A DNA stretch of 64,000 nt, taken from Auriscalpium vulgare. Its lineage: Eukaryota; Basidiomycota; Agaricomycetes; Russulales; Auriscalpiaceae. A program made the position numbers and the translations under genes. This document shows, piece after piece, positions 56,337 through 64,000 of the stretch. Under the pieces are notes generated by a model. The model made no database searches and was not told the DNA's origin. It saw only the letters and a program-made list of their open reading frames with translations. The stretch covers positions 1,674,001 through 1,738,000 of the forward strand of contig JAHBBC010000007.1 of assembly GCA_019915015.1 (NCBI GenBank), in the 5' to 3' direction. Every line of letters begins with the position of its first letter. The first letter of the stretch is position 1.

Positions 56337-59300
56337 ATGGCCCACAACGCCCAGCAGAACAAGGGCACCCTCGTTCCCGGTCAGTCCATCTCAGTCAACA
56401 AATACACAGTCCAGGTCGATCGCTATCTCAGCCAAGGTGACACATCTCGTCGTGTTGCCCTCTGCAACATCTTGACCCAACGCTTACAGGTGGTTTCGCA
56501 CACGTCTACCTTGTCCGCACCGCAACACCCGTGTACAATACCACCCGCCATGTCCTCAAGCGCATCGCTGTCCCGAATGAGGCCATGCTCACAGAGGTCA
56601 AACGTGAGGTTGACATCATGGTGCGTATGCGGACCCGTCCAGCTACGCGCGTTTCATTGACTCCCCGCAGCGCATCCTCAAAGGCCACTCGAACATCGTT
56701 CACCTCATCGATGCTGCCTGGCACCGCATGCCCAATGGTGTCTATGAGGTCTTCATTCTCATGGAGTTCTGCTCGGGTGCGTGCGCCGTCTGCTTCCACG
56801 TCCGCGCAGCCCAAATCTGAAACTTGTCTGCCCAGGCGGCGGCATCATTGACATGATGAACCGCCGCTTACGCGAACGTCTCACCGAGGCTGAGATCCTC
56901 CAGATCTTCGTCGACGTTTGCGAGGGCGTCGCTTCAATGCACAACCTCCGCCCCCCTCTGCTCCATCGCGATCTCAAGGTCGAGAACATCCTCCAGTCAT
57001 CCGACACGCTCTTCAAACTCTGTGATTTTGGCTCAGCGGCACCCGTCGCGCCGCGTCCGCCCTCGAATACACAAGAAATACGTGCGCTCGAGGCGGACCT
57101 CAATAGACACACGACTCTGCAGTACCGCGCACCAGAGATGGTCGATGTGTACCTGCGTCGCCCAGTTGACGAAAAATCGGACGTTTGGGCGCTCGGCGTA
57201 CTGCTGTACAAGCTGTGCTACTATACCACCCCTTTTGAGGAGCACGGGCCGCTCGCAATCCTGAACGTGCAATACAAGATTCCCTCGTATCCCGTGTACT
57301 CCTCGCAGATCAACAACCTCATCGGTACGTGCCATGCTTTCCCCTTTCCGCCCGCATCATTCAACAAGGCACCCAGCATCCATGCTTCGCGAACACGGCG
57401 CCCAACGCCCTAGCGTGTTCGAGGTTCTCAACACCGTCCACCAAATGCGTGGTACCAAGTCACGCTTCACGTATGCGATCCCGCAGCGACCGGCGCTCTC
57501 TCCTCGCCACGAGATTTCCGCACAGTCGAACCCTCTAGACAGTCTTATTTCCTACCGCACGCCACCAATTCCGCAGTTCCAGAAACGCGCACCCTCACCC
57601 GCAAAGAATGCGGGTGTCCAGGCGCGCGAGAAGGTGCTTGAGGCTATCGCGCCAATGCGCCGGGGGCGACCCGCCGCGCTTTCGCGGCCGTCCAGCCCGG
57701 AGAAGGAGAAAGAGAATCGCACCACCGCCCGTGCACCGGGCGAGTTCACGCTGGACTTCGGCGCGCAGGGTGACGACTCGTGGCGCCAGGGGAAGAACGC
57801 GGGAGGCGTGCGCGGTCACCGCTCGGGACTAGCGAGCCCGGGCGTGTGGGGTGCGCAGAAGAGCCCGGTGCTCGACGACGCGTGGGACGTAGGGCGCGCC
57901 GCCGACAAGGACAAGGACAAGGACCGACGGAAGACATTCCAGAGTGGGCTGGACCCTGCGTTTACAAAGGGCTTCGGCGACGCGTTTGACGGCATGCTGG
58001 GGTCATCGTCGTCCGCCGCGTCGGCGTCGGCGTCCGGCAATGCATTTTCGTCGTCTATACCCATCCCGCGACCAACGGGCACGTCGTCGTTTGATACGAA
58101 CCGGCCCGCGATGCAGCCCAGCAAGTCGAAGGACGCTTTTGATGGGCTTGGGCTGCTCCCCACAGAGAAGGTTGCGCCAACTCTCGGCGAGGCACGCATG
58201 ATGCGTACGGGGCAAGGGCTCACTGCGCCCGCGCGCGATTACGGGCTGTCATCCTCACCCAGCCACAACCAGAGTCTCAACATCCCCGCGTCCTCGCCGC
58301 GCCCGAACGCGTATTCACCGCGCCCGTCGCCGTCACCCCTCCTCCCATCCCAAGGGCCATCGCCGGTCCCACCGACATCGACGTCCTGGAAGCCAGCAAT
58401 CCAGCTTGCACAGCCGCATGCGCAGCAGCAGCGGGCGCCACCGTCGCCCTCGAGCATGTCTGCAGAGGAACGCTATCCTTCGCTGGAGGATCTCGATCAG
58501 AAGCTCCTCTCGCCGGTGCAGGTTCCTCCGCCAAGCCAAACGAATTCGCTGTACGCCGCGCAGCCGGCGCGCCGTTTCACTGGCGCGACGACGGGCGGCG
58601 GCCTGCTTGGCCCCAGCGGCCACGGCGCACTAGGAAGTAAGTTCGACTTTGACGGTGTGCGGTCTGAGCATGTTACGGGTGCTGCGATGCGAGAGTCTCG
58701 CGAGGCGCGGAGGGTGGCGGACGAGCGGGAGCGAGAAAGGGTAAAGGAGAAGGAGAGTCAGAGTAATAGGGAGGCTCAGAAGAAGACGGAGAGGGAGCTG
58801 GCTAAAGATAAGGCAAAGGAGGACGAGACCCCGACAAAGCTCCCGCGCCTTGCCTCGCGCCCTATGCCCCCTCGCAAGCAGCGCAGTGCCGTGACATTGC
58901 GCAGCCCGTCTGCGGACGTCGAACTACAGGCGCCCGCGAAAGAGACGCAGCTGTTCGCCCGCGCGGACCGGCCGCGCGACTGGCTGACGGGTAGCGACGA
59001 GCTCGAGGAGCAGCGCACGCCGCCACAGCCGGGAACGCCTGTGCTACGTGACTCCCCGAGCAAGCGCGCGTCGGTCGTCGCGCGCGGACCGCTCGTGCAG
59101 AGTCCGCAGGAGGCCGTCGCGGACACGCGTGCGCAGCCGAAGCAGCAACAGCAGCAGCAGTTGTGGCGGCAGCCCTCGCCTGAGCCCAAGATCGGTGCGT
59201 GGCGGTCTATGGGACAGCAGACGCCGGTGCAGACGGGAGTCGGTGGTCCCAGCATCAGCAGCCCGCAGAAGCAGAAGCCAGTGCCGAAGCCCAAGCCAGT

Positions 59301-60630
59301 GGACCTACTTGTGCTGGCACCCGTGGTCCAGACGACACCGACCGCGAGCGAGCCACTCTCGGAGAACTGGTCACCCGTCGCGCCGCCGAAAACGGCGTCG
59401 ACGGTAAGTAGCGGGGACGAGGGCCCCGAGGATGCGGTCGGCTTTCATGGGCAGAAAGTGTTTGACTTCTCCGGCGCAGTGGAGAAGACGGGGCAGGGGA
59501 AACGGCGGGAGCGAGCGAATGGGCGGCAGAGCTCGGTGCATGATTTGGTGGATTTATGGGGTGGTGCGGTCGGCGCAGACAGGGAGAAGGAGGAGGTCCC
59601 GCGGGGTGGGCCGAGCCGGTTTATGACGGGCAATGGCCTCAAGGATGCAGGCAGGGAGAGGGAGAGCCAGGCAATGTTGAAGACGTTGCAGCCACCTCCA
59701 GCAGTCACTGTCAAGCCACGAACAGCGTCGCCTGAGCCGTTCTTCATCTCCTCGGCTTCCCCTGAGCCGCCTTTGCGGAGTCAGTCGCCAACAAAGGACT
59801 TTGCGAGGCAGAGCAAGTCGTCTGCCACCGGCCTCAGCTCAATGCCGTTCCCTTCCAGCCCCGGCGCCGACCCAGGAGGCCGGTCGCGCCCTCAGTCTAT
59901 GTTCATCTCGTCTCCCAGCACCCCGAAGACCCCCACACAACCGCAGACCGACTCGGAGCCTACTTCCGCGCTCGGTCTGCCGGAGCCCGACGCGCGTGCG
60001 CGTCGCAGTGGCCGGCGTACGTCAATCTCGGACATGGTTCTACGCTACGAAGCGATGGGCGGAAAACCGATCGTGCCTGCACCGTCCGCGAAGCCGATAG
60101 CTCGTGTCGCGACGCACGGCACGTCGACCTCGATTCTGTCCGGTCGCGTCGCGGTGTTGCCGTCGGCGCAGCAGGCCACGCGCACGCGCAGCCAATTCGC
60201 CCAGGGTGCGTCGCTGGCCGTGCGAGACGAAGACACACGGGACGTGGGGAAGAACCGTACATCGCCGACAGGGCTCTCGCGCACGTCACCTGTGGGCCTT
60301 CCTGGCCTCGCGTCTGACAAGAGGCCGCCCCCGATGTCTACCAATAATAGCAGCAGCAGCAGCGCATTTTCAGGAAGCCGTCGGCCACCGTCCAGACAGG
60401 AGAGTCTCCCCGTGCGGCCCGTCGCTGTTTATGCTCAGCCCGCACCAGCATCGCCCAATGACGACTCACCGCCGGAGCGGCCGTACCAAGGCGTCGGGAA
60501 GCTGATCGATCAGTGGCAGCGCAAGACGGCAGCCGACCCAGAGCCTCCGCGCAGTCCGAGCGCGAAGCGGGGGAGCGCATTTGGTGCGCGGAGGGTTGGC
60601 GTTGTGAATGGCAGGGGTCAGCAGTCATGA
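56337..60630 (+). CDS. Ark1/Prk1/AAK1-family kinase (NAK)
   Basis: Five exons: 56337-56436, 56490-56620, 56671-56776, 56836-57324, 57377-60630; 1359 aa. Ser/Thr kinase of the Numb-associated family that regulates actin patches and clathrin endocytosis by phosphorylating adaptors. Kinase domain about residues 29-310: GGFAHVYLV loop (split by an intron), K57, [26 protein letters not shown] (D158), CDFGSA (D176), [28 protein letters not shown]. The remaining 1050 residues, in one long exon, are disordered: Pro/Ser-rich with many SP and PxxP sites, KDKDKDRR and poly-Gln runs, and short conserved-looking blocks near the end ([29 protein letters not shown]). Confidence 0.95.
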
Positions 60631-61480
60631 AATGCAGGTTTCGTGGCTGATATGGTTGCTCTTTATCGTGAGTGTTTGTCTCTAGAGGCTGCACTAGCTA
60701 ATGAGGTCATGATCTCGCTCGTGTAGGTGCTATTCATGTGTTTGCATATTTATCCTTATCACGCTCTCCAATCCTTTCATCCACTTCTAATCACTATACA
60801 ACAGGCTCCCGAACCATCCACATATCGTATAATGTGCGGTAGGATTGAATGGGAGCGCACATACTGGGTGAGAACACCTTGTCTCCTGCAACGAACGTGA
60901 CAATTGCACGAAGAACTCTGTGAGGGATTCGGGGGATCCTTGCGCAGCGCTCTGCACTAGCAGTTGGACACTAGTTCAACAAGGCGTAAGCTGTTGTTGG
61001 CCTGTACGAGGATTTCGATGCTCCAGTACTCGTGCAAGGATTGATACTATCGATCAGGACTCGCACGCGCGCTTGTGCGTAGCGCTCCGAGTCAACATCC
61101 AGCCAACTAGGTCGTCAAGATCACAATGACACGTAAGTAATCTTCCCATCGGGTGTCGTTCCCGGTAGGCTAACTCTCGCTCGATCCCCTGAACAGCCTG
61201 AGAATTGACTCTGTGCTTGTCATCTGAGAGACTTGATCTGAGTGAGCTGCGCAGTGGAAAAGAGGAAGAATAGCGCTACAGCGGGCCTTACAAAGTCGGT
61301 GGCCGAGACGGCGACCGTGTCCTGGCTCGAGCAGTGCCACGGAAGAGGAATATTGCTCTGTCTCATGCACTCTCATCGCTGAGCACGGACGGCGCATACA
61401 TCGGCGAGTCCTCGCATCGCCGGAAATGATGGTCCAGCAGGCATAAAACACAAAGCAATGCGACGCAACTAAAGTCGGCT
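60631..61480. other. Intergenic region, convergent 3' flanks
   Basis: 850 bp between the convergent ends of the NAK kinase and SYO1 genes. No supported gene, tRNA or repeat found. Confidence 0.5.
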
Positions 61481-64000
61481 CTACAGGCCGAGCTGCCGTC
61501 GGTACTGTACAAAAGCAACCAGATTATCCCGCACCTCCTCGCCCCTGCGCCGCAGCTCGCGCCCGCCTTCCTTCTTCCGATCAATGCCCTTCACTGCCTT
61601 CCGTAAGCCCTCGATCGCGCCAGCGAGCACGTCGAGGTAACCCCCGGTGCGGAAATTTACGTCGTACGGGCGCCCCTCGTCCGCGTATATGTCGATCAGC
61701 GCAGAGACGGCCTGCAGAAGAGGCTCGGTGCCCGCGGGTGATGGCCCGGCGGCCGTCGGGAGGAGCGAAAGCAGGTATGTCGCAATGACCTGCAGCAGAT
61801 AGCTGTGAGTAAGTGGTCGCACAAAATGAAACAGACTGGCGCGTACCCTGTTAGCATCGATCGCGTTGGGGTTCTGCGCGAGGCTCTCGAGCGTGCCGAT
61901 GCACTTCACGCGCACGGTGGGGTCCTCCCGCGAGTCGCACAGCTGCATGAGGATCTTCACCTGCTCCTCCTGCGGTGGCTGCAGACGGGCGCCGTCAGAA
62001 TCACCGCGCACATCTATGTGCAGGGAGGGTTTGACGCACTATTTTGCCTGCCCATACGATCCCGATCCCCCACAGCACACCGACGGCGATACCCCACACC
62101 TCCATACGTCGCTCCTGCCCAGCCCCGCCATCCGTGCCCGTCGCACTCAGCGCACGCCAGACCGCGTCCCACACGCGCTGGCCGGCCGCCACGTCCGCAG
62201 CGACGGAGGCAGTCGGGGCAGCCGCGAGGGACAGGAAGGCGTTGTTCAGGCACTCAAGCGCGGATATGTGTATCGCGCTGAGTGCGGAGGTTGTGGGCGG
62301 GTGTGGGGAGGGCGCGTCATATGGGGGGAAAGAAAGAGCAGTGGGTTGAATGAGCGCAAGTAACGGCTCGAGGATGGTCGGGAGGAACGAAGAGGAGGGC
62401 GGTGTTGGGCCGCTTGTGGTCGGGGGCGCGTCGTCGAGGTCCATCTGCTCGTCATTGTCGTCAACGTCAGCTAGTACAAACTCAGCATGCATAGACGACA
62501 CAGTACTCGATGCGCGCACCTTCCGCAACCTCTTCGATTTCGCCATCGTCCTCAACCGCTTCGTCTGGATCTGGCAATGTCGCACAGATGCCTGTGAGTA
62601 TCTCGAGTGCAAATTGTATTGCCCGCAGCCTGGTCTCTATTCGCTCCAGCTCCAGCTCCGATTCCGACTTATGGTCCGACTTGGGGGCGTGGCCAGCGGA
62701 CGCCCGCTGAATTGGAGGCTCGCCTGCCTATGCAAGCGGCATTACACTCAAACGCCGGATCGCGAGGAGGGGCGACGTAACGTACCTGGCGCGCAAGAAG
62801 CTGTTGGACGGCGGCCGTGGCCTCGGCGACCGACGTGGACGTGATCGCCGGGACGAGCACCGGGAGAAGCACGTCCTTGTCGAGATCGAGCGACGCTGCA
62901 GCAGACGGAGGCGGGATGGGCGCAAGGTTGCGCAAGATGCCTGGAAGAAGAATCACAACATTAGCCGGATCGCACGACCGAGATCATATCACTGTCCGAT
63001 CGCAGGGGACAAGTATGCAGATACAGAGGCACACGCACCGCACGCGAGTATGCTCAATGCGGCGGCGCGCTCCTCGGACGCAGGCGCCTTGCCCTTTCTG
63101 TCGGACGCACGGGCGTTCGCGATGGCGAGAAGACACGCGATGTGATCGAGGTTTGTGCGGACGTCTTCGATCGCAGGCGCATTGTCGTCTGTGAGGACGT
63201 AAAGACATTGCGCTGTAAGAAGACAAGGGGCGGCCGGCAGGCAATGACGAGGGTGAACGCAAGCCCGCGGAAGAACCAACGCAGTAAACAGAAGCCAACG
63301 GGTCAGTGAGCGAGGACGAATGCGCGAGCGGCGTTTGAGCGGCACCTGCAGAGGTCACAGTCGCGAGCGGGAGCTTGTCGCGGAACGCGAGGAAGGCCAT
63401 GAGGAACTGGATGAGGGACAGCTGATTAACGGCGTTCAGCGCCTTGTTTGACGTCTCCCTAGAATGTCTGAGCATCTGATCGCTTCCAAGCAGCAGCGGC
63501 GGACTCACGAAAGGCACCACAGGATGGTGATCACGTTGTCTGCAAACTCGTAGACAACTTTTTGCGCGTTCTCCGGCGCGGTTTTGGGCGACTCGATGTA
63601 CTGTGCAAGCGTGGTCGAGATCTTGGCGCGGTTCGCGGGATCAGCGCGAGCTCGGACGGAGTGGGGGACGGGGTTTAACGCACCTTGGGTATAAACGTCC
63701 TGAGCGGGGCGATGATGTTCTTGTTAAACATTTCGGCACAGATTTCGTATCCCCCGTCAATGCATAAGTTCCTGGGGAGCGCGTGAGATTTCGGGATGTG
63801 GAGACACGATACATTGACACGCACCGCAATGCCCCCGCGGCTTCGACGACGACTTCCTCCTCGCTGTCCACTAGACGGCCGATCAGAACACCCACAACAT
63901 CCCTTCCTTGAAGGAGCCGGCGCGTGGAGGGATCATTGTAGATCAGATTCGAGACTGCGACACACGCCCACTTGCGTTCCGCTGGATCTGGGCTTTCCAT
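61481..64000 (-). CDS. SYO1: Syo1, symportin for ribosomal proteins L5/L11 (5' end off window)
   Basis: Partial; ten visible exons (minus strand): 64000-63825, 63771-63684, 63621-63509, 63458-63346, 63212-63039, 62940-62786, 62706-62520, 62470-62040, 61978-61847, 61789-61481; about 625 residues seen. An ATG falls on the last three bases, but homologues have an N-terminal extension, so the true start probably lies beyond 64000. Syo1 co-imports Rpl5 and Rpl11 for 5S RNP assembly. ARM/HEAT repeats are evident: ERKWACVAVSNLI, LIGRLVDSEEEVVVEAAGALRNLCIDGGYEICAEMFNKNI, ILWCLSETSNKALNAV, and LLSLLPTA...LIDIYADE...YDVNFR near the end. An acidic loop (DDNDEQMDLDDAPP) interrupts the repeats as in the family. 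The acceptors of the last two introns were chosen by frame and could be off by a few codons. Confidence 0.9.

Overview
The window is nuclear DNA of a filamentous basidiomycete, most likely a mushroom-forming Agaricomycete. Evidence: GC-rich coding sequence, dense short GT-AG introns (mostly 45-75 nt), one gene per transcript on both strands, and basidiomycete-type gene content. I see no bacterial, phage, viral, transposon or CRISPR sequence. I worked out gene models by hand, joining exons only where splice sites, reading phase and family motifs agreed. Exon coordinates are given in each entry.

Layout. 0.3-3.5 kb: a homeodomain transcription factor (+), a protein-lysine methyltransferase (-) and a small acidic Gon7-like protein (+). 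3.5-8.7 kb: a poorly coding stretch with one weak small-gene candidate and, at its right end, an unrecognised seven-exon gene in which every intron is phase 0. 8.8-15 kb: an SCI1-like charged protein (-) head-to-head with methionine aminopeptidase 2 (+), then a hormone-sensitive-lipase-type hydrolase (+). 15-16.3 kb: intergenic, with a TATA-associated small ORF. 16.4-21.9 kb: an NBR1-type selective-autophagy receptor (-) divergent from an aminodeoxychorismate-lyase-like enzyme (+). 22.2-27 kb: UTP13 and a forkhead factor with an AT-hook (both -). 28-32.3 kb: two conserved-looking proteins of unknown function. 32.9-41.3 kb: COX6 and a 19-exon condensin SMC4 (both -), the latter head-to-head with a transformer-2-type splicing factor (+). 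41.3-43.8 kb: a GC-rich gene-poor gap. 43.8-51.5 kb: an unknown proline-rich protein, a DUF726 hydrolase and siroheme synthase (all -), then SRP14 (+). 51.6-60.6 kb: two head-to-head pairs, CDK-like kinase/ankyrin protein and beta-hydroxyacid dehydrogenase/Ark-Prk-AAK1 kinase. 61.5-64 kb: SYO1, running off the right edge.

Most genes are single-copy housekeeping functions: ribosome assembly (UTP13, SYO1), N-terminal methionine removal (MetAP2), SRP, condensin, respiration, siroheme and PABA/folate. There is no biosynthetic cluster and no evidence that neighbours form one pathway. The recurring local feature is divergent gene pairs 120-400 bp apart that probably share promoters.

I found no convincing new multi-gene system. 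The items most worth following up are the orphan gene at 7858-8686, the NBR1-like receptor with a tyrosine-type Atg8-interacting motif at its extreme C-terminus, the SMC4 protein with a long repeated N-terminal tail and an acidic SUMO-motif insert in its coiled coil, and several micro-exons (3, 10, 12, 13 and 14 nt).
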